Below, one piece after another: positions 25,162-32,746 of a stretch of 48,907 nt of DNA; position 1 is the stretch's first letter, and every line of letters starts with the position of its first letter. The notes beneath the pieces are model-generated. The model was not told the origin of the DNA and searched no databases. It worked only from the letters and a program-made list of their open reading frames with translations. The stretch is from an uncultured Thermomicrobiales bacterium (lineage in GTDB: Bacteria; Chloroflexota; Chloroflexia; Thermomicrobiales; UBA6265), in contig CADCWG010000317.1 of assembly GCA_902806335.1 (NCBI GenBank), positions 1 through 48,907 on the forward strand. The letters run 5' to 3'. The translations under genes and the position numbers were made by a program.

Positions 25162-25626
25162 CGGTCTCCTCCAGGCGGACGCGGTGCGGGCGGGCGGTGC
25201 GCGCCGGGCCGCACGGGGTCCGCCGGTTTGCCCGGCAAGCAGCACCGTCGCCCACCGGCAGCACCGTCGACCGCCGGCGGGGCCGGCGGCGGTGGGCAGC
25301 GACCCCAGCGGGCTCGCCTCCGCTCCACGCCGCGTCCGGCCGCGCCGGGACATCGGCCAGCGCGCGGACGGCGCTCAGCACCTCTTCGGGGAGACGTTGC
25401 GGACGCGGAACGGTTCCGAGACGCGGCCTCCGGCCGGTCGAGAGCGGAGTCCCGTCGGCCCTCCCCGAGAGGAGCGAGGGCGGCACGGACAACGACCGCG
25501 GCCGTCCGCCGGTGACCTCCGTGCGGGCAAGTTTTCCGGACGACGGTGGCGGGTGGGGCCACGCCGCGCGATGCCTCTGGGAGCGGTTCGCCCAAAGGTA
25601 GCGGCGATCAGAGGAGCGACGACGAG

Positions 25627-25809
25627 ATGCGCAGGATGCTCACCGTCCTTACCGTTGCACTCGCCCTGGTGTTCGGGCCGGTGACCCAGGCTTCTGCCGC
25701 CGCCGACGACGCGGCCCCCTGCATCGGCGAGACCGCCAGCACGGTCGCGCCGATCCTTCGCGAGGGTTTGGGCCGGTCGTCGTGGCTTCGGAAGCCCGCG
25801 CCGACCTGA
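25627..25809 (+). CDS. very small secreted protein, possibly frameshifted
   Basis: A 60-residue product with a textbook signal peptide (MRRMLTVLTVALALVFGPVT then QASAAADDAAP) and a GAGGAG ribosome site ten bases upstream. The mature part is only about 35 residues with a single Cys (PCIGETASTVAPIL). Around 25770 the reading frame loses its protein-like look (RSSWLRKPAPT), whereas another frame continues as VVVASEARADLTGEVVSTSA to a stop near 25852. A single-base indel, real or a sequencing error, may therefore have shortened a slightly longer protein. Function unknown; similar tiny secreted proteins are common in this group as I understand it. Confidence 0.5.
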   Translation: MRRMLTVLTVALALVFGPVTQASAAADDAAPCIGETASTVAPILREGLGRSSWLRKPAPT

Positions 25810-26000
25810 CCGGCGAGGTCGTCAGCACGTCGGCGAGGACCGAGCGCGGCTGACGGATCGATGCGCATCGTCGAGTGGTCGAGCACAGACGGACCTGCCA
25901 TCCGAGCCCCTCGACGTGAGCGCAGCGAAGGCCACCGTGGTGGTGGCCTCCGCCCGTGCGCCGCGGCGAGCATTCAAGCCAACCAGGGACCGTCTCCCGT

Positions 26001-26046
26001 TCGGCGGGCTCGGCCGCGACCGGCCGGTCGCGGCCGAGCCCGCCGA
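26001..26046. repeat. 46-bp perfect palindrome between convergent genes
   Basis: Starting TCGGCGGGCTCGGCCGCGAC and ending with its exact complement, all 23 bases on each side match, centred between 26023 and 26024 on CCGG. It lies between the ends of the tiny secreted-protein gene and the ABC permease gene. It would form a very stable hairpin in either strand and may be a bidirectional terminator. Confidence 0.85.
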
Positions 26047-26115
26047 TTGCAGCGACGCTCGGTTCCTGTCTGAACTGGGAACTTCCAGGCGACGGGAGGG
26101 ATTGTCCCAGTCCCG

Positions 26116-26859
26116 TCACCCCTCGGTCCGGCGCAGCGTGAGGGCACCGGCCGCGAGGAAGAGGGTGACGGCGAGTGCCAGGACGGCGAAGTCCAGGGCG
26201 ACCCGGTCGTCCCCCAGGCCACGGCCCTGGACCATGACCAGATCGAGCACCTCGAAGGCGTAGGTCAGCGGGAGCACCTGGGCGGCACCCTCCAGCACGC
26301 GGGGCAGACGCTCGACCGGCACCAGAAGGCCGGCGAGGAAGACCTGGGGGACGACCACCGCGGGCAGGAACTGGACGGCCTGGAACTCGTTGCGGGCGAA
26401 AGCGCTCAGGAAGAGCCCGAGCGCGATCCCGAGCAGGGCCTGGATCGCGACCACCGCGAAGGTCAGTCCCAGGCTCCCCGCGCTGGGAAGGTCGAGCAGC
26501 CAGAGCCCGACGGCGAGCGCGACGGCGGCCTGGGCGAGGGCGACGAGCGTCAGCGCGAGCGCGTAGCCCACCAGCAGGTCGCCTCGGCCGATCGGGGAGG
26601 CCATCAGGCGGTCAAGCGTGCCCTGCGTCCGCTCGCGAAGCACCGAGATCGAGGTGACCAGGAACATCAGGGTGAACGGGAAGAGCCCGAGCAGCAGCGG
26701 GCCAACCCGGTCGAAGACGAGAGGCGTGGCCGCGTAGACCTCCGACGTCAACCAGAGGAGCAGGGGCGGGATCAGGAAGAGCATCGCCAGGGTGCGGTGG
26801 TCGCGCCGGAGCTGACGGACGACCCGCCGGACGACGGCGAAGGTGCGGTCAACACTCAT
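26116..26859 (-). CDS. ABC-2 type export permease
   Basis: A 247-residue membrane protein with six hydrophobic segments and the ABC-2 pattern: a cytoplasmic start ending in LRRDHRTLAMLFLIPPLLLW, the middle motif SISVLRERTQGTLDRLMASP (the conserved ERExGTLexLxxsP coupling helix), and the end segment LPLTYAFEVLDLVM. Such permeases pair with a DrrA-type ATPase to export drugs, lipids or polysaccharides. The ATG has GAGAGGAGA six bases upstream. It is the last gene of a three-gene operon (TetR, ATPase, permease), 52 bases after the ATPase. It would act as a homodimer since only one permease is encoded. Confidence 0.92.
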   Translation of the reverse strand: MSVDRTFAVVRRVVRQLRRDHRTLAMLFLIPPLLLWLTSEVYAATPLVFDRVGPLLLGLFPFTLMFLVTSISVLRERTQGTLDRLMASPIGRGDLLVGYALALTLVALAQAAVALAVGLWLLDLPSAGSLGLTFAVVAIQALLGIALGLFLSAFARNEFQAVQFLPAVVVPQVFLAGLLVPVERLPRVLEGAAQVLPLTYAFEVLDLVMVQGRGLGDDRVALDFAVLALAVTLFLAAGALTLRRTEG

Positions 26860-26911
26860 CGGAATCTCCTCTCGGCGCGGGCAACGGCGGCACGATCCCC
26901 GGCGATGGGTC

Positions 26912-27751
26912 TCACTCGACCGATTGGCGGGCGGTGGGCGCCGTGTCGTCCGGCGCGCCTGGCGACGATGGCGATCCGCGCGGGATCTCGGCGGTCAGGC
27001 GGAGGAGGGCGTCCTCGAGGTCGTCGGCGCCGGAGCGCACGAGGAGCTCGTCGGGCGTCCCAACCGCGACGACCTGGCCCTGCGCCATCAGGGCGAGGCA
27101 GTCGGCGTGGGCGGCCTCGTCCATGACGTGGGTGGTCACCAGCAGCGTCGTCCCCGCCGCGGCCCAGGCGTGGAACTGGGCCCAGAGGCGGCGGCGAAGT
27201 CGGGGGTCGAGGCCTACGGTCGGCTCGTCGAGCAGCAGCAACTGGGGCGCGGGAAGCAGCGCCGCCGCGAGCGCGATCCGCTGCCTCTGCCCGCCGGAGT
27301 AGGTCCGCACCGGCCGGTCGGCAACCGCCGTGAGGTCGGCCAGGTCGAGCATCTCCGCGACCCGCGAGGCCGGAGCCCGGTAGACCGCGGCGAAGAAGGA
27401 GAGATTCTCCCGCCCGGAGAGGTCGTCGTAGACCGCCGCGTCCTGCGGCATGTAGCCGAGCGCCGGCCGCAGCGCCAACGATCCGGCTGGCTGGCCGAGA
27501 ACACGGACCGTGCCCGAGGTCGCTTTCTGCCGTCCGACCAGGGTGCGGATCAGGGTCGACTTGCCGCATCCGCTCGGTCCCACCAGGCCGAAGACCGCGC
27601 CCCGCGGGACGTCGAGCCCGACGCCGTGCAGGATCCGGACGGCGCCCCGCTCGACGACCAGGTCGCGGACGACGACCGCCGGCTCGCCGACACCGAGGGG
27701 TGGACCAGGCCGACCGACAGGGGCCGATACGGGGTGCGCTGCGACGACCAT
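26912..27751 (-). CDS. ABC export ATPase, DrrA/NatA type
   Basis: The 279-residue protein has Walker A GPSGCGKST, Q-loop MPQDAAVYDDLSGRENL, signature YSGGQRQRIALAAALL, Walker B LLLLDEPTVGLDPRLRR and switch His in VTTHVMDEA. The wording of the Q-loop and DEPTVGLDP block is that of ATPases serving ABC-2 exporters. A Pro-rich 30-residue leader precedes the domain and a Ser/Pro/Thr-rich tail follows it. The ATG at 27751 has GGGAGGTC as ribosome site. It would bind ATP in the cytoplasm and drive the permease encoded 52 bases downstream. Control is probably by the TetR regulator encoded just upstream. Confidence 0.93.
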   Translation of the reverse strand: MVVAAHPVSAPVGRPGPPLGVGEPAVVVRDLVVERGAVRILHGVGLDVPRGAVFGLVGPSGCGKSTLIRTLVGRQKATSGTVRVLGQPAGSLALRPALGYMPQDAAVYDDLSGRENLSFFAAVYRAPASRVAEMLDLADLTAVADRPVRTYSGGQRQRIALAAALLPAPQLLLLDEPTVGLDPRLRRRLWAQFHAWAAAGTTLLVTTHVMDEAAHADCLALMAQGQVVAVGTPDELLVRSGADDLEDALLRLTAEIPRGSPSSPGAPDDTAPTARQSVE

Positions 27752-27849
27752 GGCGGGACCTCCCTCGCGAAGACGGGCGAACGCAGGACGGACGCGACGT
27801 AAACCCTGGGGACTGGAGGGACTAATGCCGGTCGCGAGCCGACGGCTCG

Positions 27850-28677
27850 TCAGACGGGGAGCGGGCGCTGGGCGTCTGTTTCGTGGTCCGCGGGCGACAA
27901 CGCGACGGCGCGACAGTAGGCAGCGGTCAGGGCGTCGACGACGGCATCGCGGGGCGGGGCCGGCTGCCCGGTCAGGCGCCGGATAGCCTCCCGCGACAGG
28001 ACGTGCAGTACCATCGGCCCGACGAGCAGTTGCAACAGGAGCGGGATCGGAAGGGCACGCACCCTGCCGGCCCGCACCTCCCCGTCGAGCCATGCCCCGA
28101 GGCTCCCGAAGACCCGCGGCACGAAGCGCGGGCCCAACTCGGCGGCGACCCGGCCCTGAGGGCGCGCCAGTACCTCGGCGAGGAGCGCCGGGAGCACCCG
28201 CGGCTCGGCGGTGGCGGCGTCGAAGGCCGCCGCGTAGACGGCCCGGATGGTGGCGTCGAAGCTCGGCCCCGGCGACGCGACGATCGTCTCGACCCGGACC
28301 AGCGGGCTGTAGCGCTCGAAGACCGCGGCCAGCAACCCCTCCCGCCCGCCGATCTGGCTGTGGATCGACGGCACGGAGCAACTGGCGGCATCGGCGACGG
28401 CCTCGAGGGTCAGCGCTCCAAGCCCCTGGTCGGCAATCAACCTGGCCGCAGCCAGCGTTGCCCGCTCCCGGACATCGGGCCTGCTCCCCGGCTCGACCCC
28501 CGCGGCGCGAACGGCCTCCTCCAGGGCCTGGCGCGAGCCGATCCGGCGGTAGAGCGTAGCCCGGGAGATCCCGGCCCGGCTGGCGATCTCGTCGAGCGGC
28601 ACGTCCGCGACCGCCAGCCCGGACGCATCCGCCGCGGCCGTCGCTGCCCGAACGATGTCCTCTCCGATCGTCGCCAT
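27850..28677 (-). CDS. TetR-family regulator with two tandem HTH domains
   Basis: At 275 residues it is longer than a usual TetR (190-220) because it holds two N-terminal DNA-binding units. The first (about 5-55) ends in LDEIASRAGISRATLYRRIG; the second (about 70-120) reads ATLAAARLIADQGLGALTLE, then AVADAASCSVPSIHSQIGGR. Both have the helix-turn-helix and the following Tyr/His-rich helix of TetR proteins. The C-terminal part (130-275) is the helical ligand/dimer domain. It heads the exporter operon and probably represses it, responding to an exported compound. The ATG is not preceded by a Shine-Dalgarno site; the promoter places transcription start at the codon itself, suggesting a leaderless message. 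Confidence 0.9.
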   Translation of the reverse strand: MATIGEDIVRAATAAADASGLAVADVPLDEIASRAGISRATLYRRIGSRQALEEAVRAAGVEPGSRPDVRERATLAAARLIADQGLGALTLEAVADAASCSVPSIHSQIGGREGLLAAVFERYSPLVRVETIVASPGPSFDATIRAVYAAAFDAATAEPRVLPALLAEVLARPQGRVAAELGPRFVPRVFGSLGAWLDGEVRAGRVRALPIPLLLQLLVGPMVLHVLSREAIRRLTGQPAPPRDAVVDALTAAYCRAVALSPADHETDAQRPLPV

Positions 28678-28682
28678 GAGAC

Positions 28683-28717
28683 GATACTATGCTGAATATC
28701 TTATTTTGTCAAGTATC
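28683..28717 (-). promoter_or_regulatory. consensus promoter of the TetR operon with operator-like arms
   Basis: On the minus strand TTGACA (28712-28707, perfect -35), 17 bases, then TAGTAT (28689-28684, four of six -10) lie only six bases before the ATG at 28677. The AT-rich block is out of character with the GC-rich surroundings. The arms GATACT (28717-28712) and AGTATC (28688-28683) form an inverted repeat spanning the whole promoter, a natural TetR operator that would block polymerase when bound. Confidence 0.75.
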
Positions 28718-28749
28718 AACCGTAGAGCCTGTACCCAAGGTCCCCGCGT

Positions 28750-28796
28750 GAGAGGGCCCCGGTCCATGGGGATGGACAAGGGGTCGGTGCCCTCTC
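28750..28796. promoter_or_regulatory. multi-part stem-loop between the divergent TetR and ABC operons
   Basis: GAGAGGGC (28750-28757) pairs with GCCCTCTC (28789-28796). Inside, CCCC pairs with GGGG and GTCCAT (28762-28767) with ATGGAC (28772-28777) around a GGGG loop. It lies about 180 bases before the sugar-transport operon and could be a leader structure or regulator site. It matches no riboswitch class I know. Confidence 0.4.
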
Positions 28797-28974
28797 CTCT
28801 CGGGGCAATGCTTTAACAGATTCTTGAGTACGGGTTAAGATCCCCGGAGGTGAGCGGCGGCTACGGTGTCCGGCGTATCGGGCGGTTGGCCGTCGTCGCG
28901 GTGGGTCCTCCGCGTGGAAGACCCGGTGCCGGGCGGCAAGGTGGCCGCCGAGTCGATCACGGAGGAGTGGACAC

Positions 28975-30372
28975 GTGATGGCTGATCAGGACGCGACGCG
29001 GGCTCGGACGAACGTCTCTCGGCGCCGCCTCCTCCAGGGGACGGCGGGCGTGGGCGCGGCGGGACTGCTCGGCGCGACCGCGCCGAAGGCGAGCCGCGCC
29101 TTCGCGGCGCCGATGCTGCAGACCGGGCTGACCGGTGAGATCACCGTCGGTTTCGCCGACGAGCTGGGCAAGAAGCCGCCCTACGTGCAGCGGGCCGCCG
29201 ACGCGGTCACGAGCGCGAACCCCGGCGCCACCGTGAACGTCGACCTGCGCCAGGTCGCGGGCGGCGACTACACCACCCAGCTGCTGCTCGCCCTCGACTC
29301 GGGCGAGGGGCCGGACGTGATCCATATCGGCGGCGACCGCATCGGCCAGCTCGCCGATGCCGGCTACATCGAGCCGCTCGATGCCTACCTGGCCGAGTGG
29401 CCGGACTGGACGGCCCAGTACCCCGAAGCGATTCGGAACGGCGTCACCTACCAGGACCAGGTCTGGGCCGTCCCCTACGGCCTCGACACCCGCTTCCTCT
29501 ACTTCCGACGCGACATCCTCGAGCAGGCGGGACTCGGCCGCGACTGGGAGCCGGCCAACCTCGACGGCCTGCTCGAGGCGGCCGTCGCGGTCAAGGAGGC
29601 GGGCCTCGAGGGCGTCGCGCCCTACGTGCTCTATGCCGGCCGGGCCGGCTCCGGCGGGACCGCCTCGCACGGGTTCGCGCCGATCGTCCTCGCCAACGGC
29701 GGCGACCTGATCGACGCCGAGGGCCGCTGGGTCGGCGATAGCCCGGCGATCCGCGCCGCGCTGGCCTACTACGAGCGCGCCTGGCGCGAGCTCGAGGTCG
29801 TGCCGCAGGAGATCCTGACCGCGACCGAGCCCTGGAAGCCGATGCGCGAGGGGATGGGCACCGGCAAGGTCGCCCTCCTCTACGAGGGCGGCTGGGTCTA
29901 CGGCGGCTACGTCACCGGCGCCGCGGAGGGCACGATCGACCTCGAGTCGATCGGCTACCTGCTCCACCCCACGGTCGACGCCGGGCCGAGCTTCACCATC
30001 GGCGGGCCGGGCACCGTCTGGTACATCAACGCGGCCAGCGAGAACAAGGACCTGGCCTGGGAGTTCATCAAGACGTTCAACAACGCCGAGACGGTCGCCC
30101 AGCTCAACCTCGAGGACCCGCACCCGGTCGCCCGCCAGGACTCGGCCGCGCTGCCGTCGTTCCAGGAGAACCAGTACCTGGTCGACGCCACGGCGTCGCT
30201 GGAGCAGGCGCGCTTCCTCCCCGTCAGCGCGGACCTGGCCAAGGTCACCGAGGCGATCCAGACCGCGACCGACGCGATCGCGACCGGCCAGTCCTCCCCC
30301 GAGGAGGCGGCCGAGCGCTACGCGCAGGACCTCCAGCGCGCGGTCGGCGAGGAGAACGTCGTCACCCAGTAG
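28975..30372 (+). CDS. ABC sugar-type solute-binding protein, Tat-exported
   Basis: A 465-residue binding protein of the family-1 (MalE/UgpB-like) class. The N-terminus carries a twin-arginine signal (SRRRLLQGTAGVGAAGLLGA), so it folds before export; no lipobox Cys is present, so it is not an obvious lipoprotein. The mature protein has the family pattern: GEITVGFADE, GPDVIHIGGDRIGQLADAGY, YGLDTRFLYFRRDILEQAGL, and PGTVWYINAASENKDLAWEF. The GTG at 28975 (or the ATG three bases on) follows GGAGGAG. It is the first gene of an importer operon and is separated from the permease genes by strong hairpins. The ligand is probably a sugar, polyol or their phosphate; not determinable here. Confidence 0.92.
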   Translation: MMADQDATRARTNVSRRRLLQGTAGVGAAGLLGATAPKASRAFAAPMLQTGLTGEITVGFADELGKKPPYVQRAADAVTSANPGATVNVDLRQVAGGDYTTQLLLALDSGEGPDVIHIGGDRIGQLADAGYIEPLDAYLAEWPDWTAQYPEAIRNGVTYQDQVWAVPYGLDTRFLYFRRDILEQAGLGRDWEPANLDGLLEAAVAVKEAGLEGVAPYVLYAGRAGSGGTASHGFAPIVLANGGDLIDAEGRWVGDSPAIRAALAYYERAWRELEVVPQEILTATEPWKPMREGMGTGKVALLYEGGWVYGGYVTGAAEGTIDLESIGYLLHPTVDAGPSFTIGGPGTVWYINAASENKDLAWEFIKTFNNAETVAQLNLEDPHPVARQDSAALPSFQENQYLVDATASLEQARFLPVSADLAKVTEAIQTATDAIATGQSSPEEAAERYAQDLQRAVGEENVVTQ

Positions 30373-30381
30373 GCGAGCCAC

Positions 30382-30436
30382 CCCGTCCCGGCCGGCGCTG
30401 GCGCGCGGGCCGGGACGGGTTGCGGGCCGGGACGGG
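30382..30436 (+). terminator. hairpin with two alternative right arms after the binding-protein gene
   Basis: CCCGTCCCGGCC (30382-30393) is perfectly complementary to GGCCGGGACGGG, which occurs twice, at 30408-30419 and 30425-30436. Either pairing gives a 12-bp stem. Such structures between a binding-protein gene and its permease genes usually trim or terminate transcripts so the binding protein is made in excess. Confidence 0.6.
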
Positions 30437-30498
30437 TCGAGGTCACGGGGTCGGCCGGGGCAACGCCCACGCCGACCCCGCGCGGCGGAAGGGAGCCC

Positions 30499-31473
30499 AT
30501 GGCGGTCAGCGCGGGGCGGGGGATGCGCGATCCCCTGCCCGTCCCCCTCCCCGACGCGGGCGCGCCAGCGCGCCCATTTCCCCGGCGGCGGGCCGCCTGG
30601 CGGCGCAACCGCGCCTACCTCGCCGGGCTGACGCCGACTGCCTTTCTGCTCGCGCTCTTCTTCGTCGGACCGGCCGTCTGGGGCGTCTACACCAGCTTCA
30701 CCAACCGCGCCCTGACCGGCATCGACGCCCGCAACTTCCGCTGGGTCGGGTTGGAGAACTACCGCTACCTCCTCGACGACCCCGACCTGCCGACGGTCCT
30801 CTTCAACTCGCTCGTCTTCGTCGTCGGGTCGGCGATGCTCGGCCAGTTCGTGCTCGGGCTGGCGATGGCGCTGCTCCTCGACCACGCCGAGCACCGTGGC
30901 TACCGGCTGACGCCCCTGGTCTACGCCGCCGTCCTGCTGGCCTGGGTCAACCCGACGGTGGTAGCGGGGTTCCAGTGGGTGGCGATGTTCGACTTCTACT
31001 ACGGCTCGATGAACCGGGCGCTGGGCTGGGTCAACCTCGGTCCGGTCAACTGGCTCGGCGAGGCACCGATGCTGTCGGTGATCGTCGTCAACATCTGGCG
31101 CGGGACGGCCTTCGCGATGCTGATCTTCCTCGGCGCGCTGCGGACGATCCCGACCCAGATCTACGAGGCGGCGCGGGTCGACGGCGCCGGCGCGGGTCGC
31201 CGCTTCTGGGACCACACGCTGCCCAACCTGCGCCACATCGCCGTGCTGGTGCTGCTCTCGGTGACCATGTCGACCTTCGGCACCTTCGTCCTGATCCAGA
31301 CCCTGACCAACGGCGGCCCCGGCCTCCAGACGGAGACGATCGCGCTCTACGCCTACAACACGGCCTTCAGCTCGTACGAGATCGGCTACGGCTCGACGAT
31401 CGCCGTGCTGATGCTGGCGATCAACTTCGTCTTCGCCGCCGCCTACCTCCGGGTGTCGCGGCCCAAGGTCTAG
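30499..31473 (+). CDS. ABC sugar transporter permease, MalF/UgpA type
   Basis: A 324-residue inner-membrane protein with six hydrophobic segments. The coupling-loop motif is EAARVDGAGAGRRFWDHTLP, the EAA motif that contacts the ATPase. The opening LTPTAFLLALFFVGPAVWGV and the following YTSFTNRALTGIDARNFRWV stretch are characteristic of family-1 carbohydrate permeases. The ATG at 30499 has GGAAGGGAG upstream. The N-terminal 45 residues are Pro/Arg-rich and cytoplasmic. It would pair with the second permease encoded 86 bases downstream. Confidence 0.93.
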   Translation: MAVSAGRGMRDPLPVPLPDAGAPARPFPRRRAAWRRNRAYLAGLTPTAFLLALFFVGPAVWGVYTSFTNRALTGIDARNFRWVGLENYRYLLDDPDLPTVLFNSLVFVVGSAMLGQFVLGLAMALLLDHAEHRGYRLTPLVYAAVLLAWVNPTVVAGFQWVAMFDFYYGSMNRALGWVNLGPVNWLGEAPMLSVIVVNIWRGTAFAMLIFLGALRTIPTQIYEAARVDGAGAGRRFWDHTLPNLRHIAVLVLLSVTMSTFGTFVLIQTLTNGGPGLQTETIALYAYNTAFSSYEIGYGSTIAVLMLAINFVFAAAYLRVSRPKV

Positions 31474-31559
31474 TCCGGCGGCGCGCGGGGAGCGCGCGGG
31501 CGGCGCGCCGGCGGGGCGCGTCCCGGGTGCGTTCGGGCGAGTACGAGGCAGAGGGACGC

Positions 31560-32540
31560 ATGGCAGCCACGTGGATAAGACGGAGAGGGGCGACCGGGGG
31601 GATGCGCGTGGCTCCCTCGTCCGCGGTGCTGCCCGGCGACGCCGCGGCCGCGCCCCGGATCGAGGGCGCGCGGGTCGCCGGCGATCAGGCCCGCGTCGCC
31701 CGGCGCCGGCGGGGCGGCGGGCCGGTCGAGTGGGCTCTGGTCCACCTGGCGTTCGCGGCGGCGCTGCTCTTCTTCCTCGCGCCGTTCGCCTGGCTGGTCA
31801 CCGCCGCCTTCTCGGCGCGCGCGACCGCCTACATCCGCTGGCCGAGCGACCCGACCCTGGCCAACTTCCGATACGTCTTCGAGGAGTTCGCCTTCGGCAC
31901 CGCGCTCCGCAACAGCATCGTGATCTCGACCGCGACGATGGTGCTGACCACCCTCACCGTCGCGCTGGCCGGCTACTCCCTCTCCCGGCTCGAGTTCCGG
32001 CAGAAGACCTGGTTCAGCTACGGCGTGCTGCTGCTCCAGACGATGCCGCTCTCGGCGACCATGGTGCCGATCTACGGGCTGGCGCGGGAACTGGGACTGC
32101 GGAACTCCTACCTCGGGCTGATCCTAGTCCACACCGCGATCGAGCTGCCCTTCCTGACCTGGCTGATGAAGGGCTTCTTCGACGCCGTGCCGCGCTACCT
32201 GGAGGAGGCGGCCTGGATCGACGGGCGGTCCAAGCTGCGGACCTGGTGGGAGATCCTCCTGCCGGTGGCCCGGCCGGGCCTCGGCGTCGCGGCCGGTCTC
32301 AGCTTCCTCAGTGCCTGGGCCGAGGTCCTGATGGTGATCATCCTCGTCGACCGCTCGGAGATGGCGACCGTGCCGCTGACCTTCTACCGGGCCGCGCGCG
32401 GCGAGGGCAGCTACATGGAGGTCCGCTACGAGCTCGTCGCCGCGATGGGCGTCCTCTACGTCCTGCCGGTGCTGGCGCTCTTCTTCGCGACGCGGAAGCT
32501 GATGGTCCGGGGGCTGATGGGCACGACCCGCGGGATCTGA
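31560..32540 (+). CDS. ABC sugar transporter permease, MalG/UgpE type
   Basis: The 326-residue second permease. After a basic 55-residue cytoplasmic leader it has six hydrophobic segments beginning ALVHLAFAAALLFFLAPFAW. TLANFRYVFEE is the family's NY(F)xxVF block, and EEAAWIDGRSKLRTWWEILL is the EAA coupling loop. The frame is open far upstream to 30420, but the ATG at 31560 has AGAGGGAC as ribosome site and begins a sensible sequence. It is followed, unusually, by a 206-base spacer with tandem repeats and a hairpin before the ATPase gene, whereas such ATPase genes often follow closely. Confidence 0.93.
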   Translation: MAATWIRRRGATGGMRVAPSSAVLPGDAAAAPRIEGARVAGDQARVARRRRGGGPVEWALVHLAFAAALLFFLAPFAWLVTAAFSARATAYIRWPSDPTLANFRYVFEEFAFGTALRNSIVISTATMVLTTLTVALAGYSLSRLEFRQKTWFSYGVLLLQTMPLSATMVPIYGLARELGLRNSYLGLILVHTAIELPFLTWLMKGFFDAVPRYLEEAAWIDGRSKLRTWWEILLPVARPGLGVAAGLSFLSAWAEVLMVIILVDRSEMATVPLTFYRAARGEGSYMEVRYELVAAMGVLYVLPVLALFFATRKLMVRGLMGTTRGI

Positions 32541-32593
32541 CGCCGGGGCGCCGGGGCGCCGGGGCGCGAGGGTGGCAGAGCAGCGGCAACGGA

Positions 32594-32690
32594 ACACCAC
32601 GACCGGCGGCGACGCGACCGGCGACGCGACACCACGACCGGCGGCGACGCGACACCACGACGGCGACGACGCGACACCACGACCGGCGGC
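32594..32690. repeat. tandem array of about 23-bp units
   Basis: Units begin at 32594, 32629, 32652 and 32674 and start ACACCACGACCGGCGGCGAC. The first two are identical at 23 bp, with a 12-base partial unit between them; the third is 22 bp with small changes and the last is cut at 17. It lies between the second permease and ATPase genes. Confidence 0.8.
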
Positions 32691-32694
32691 GTAG

Positions 32695-32714
32695 GGGCGC
32701 GATTCATCGCGCCC
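32695..32714. repeat. short perfect hairpin next to the tandem array
   Basis: GGGCGCGA and TCGCGCCC pair around TTCA, with GTAG just outside on the left. The GTAGGGGCGCGA...TCGCGCCC form resembles small palindromic repeats I know from Chloroflexota intergenic DNA; a genome-wide count would tell. Confidence 0.55.
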
Positions 32715-32746
32715 GCGTCGCGAGCGAATGCCGAGGGGCACCCACC

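Noticed and set aside
28750-28796. Riboswitch before the sugar ABC operon
   Set aside because: The stem-loop matches no conserved riboswitch core that I know; kept only as an unassigned structure.
28957-31236. 759-codon minus-strand open frame opposite the binding-protein and permease genes
   Set aside because: Its translation is Arg/Gly/Asp/Val-rich without motifs, while the plus strand encodes the Tat-exported binding protein and permease.
30420-31559. In-frame upstream extension of the second permease gene
   Set aside because: It overlaps the first permease gene in another frame and has no protein-like features; the ATG at 31560 has a good ribosome site.
32594-32690. Possible short CRISPR array
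   Set aside because: The 23-bp units are directly adjacent with no unique spacers, and no cas genes are near. It is a simple tandem repeat.
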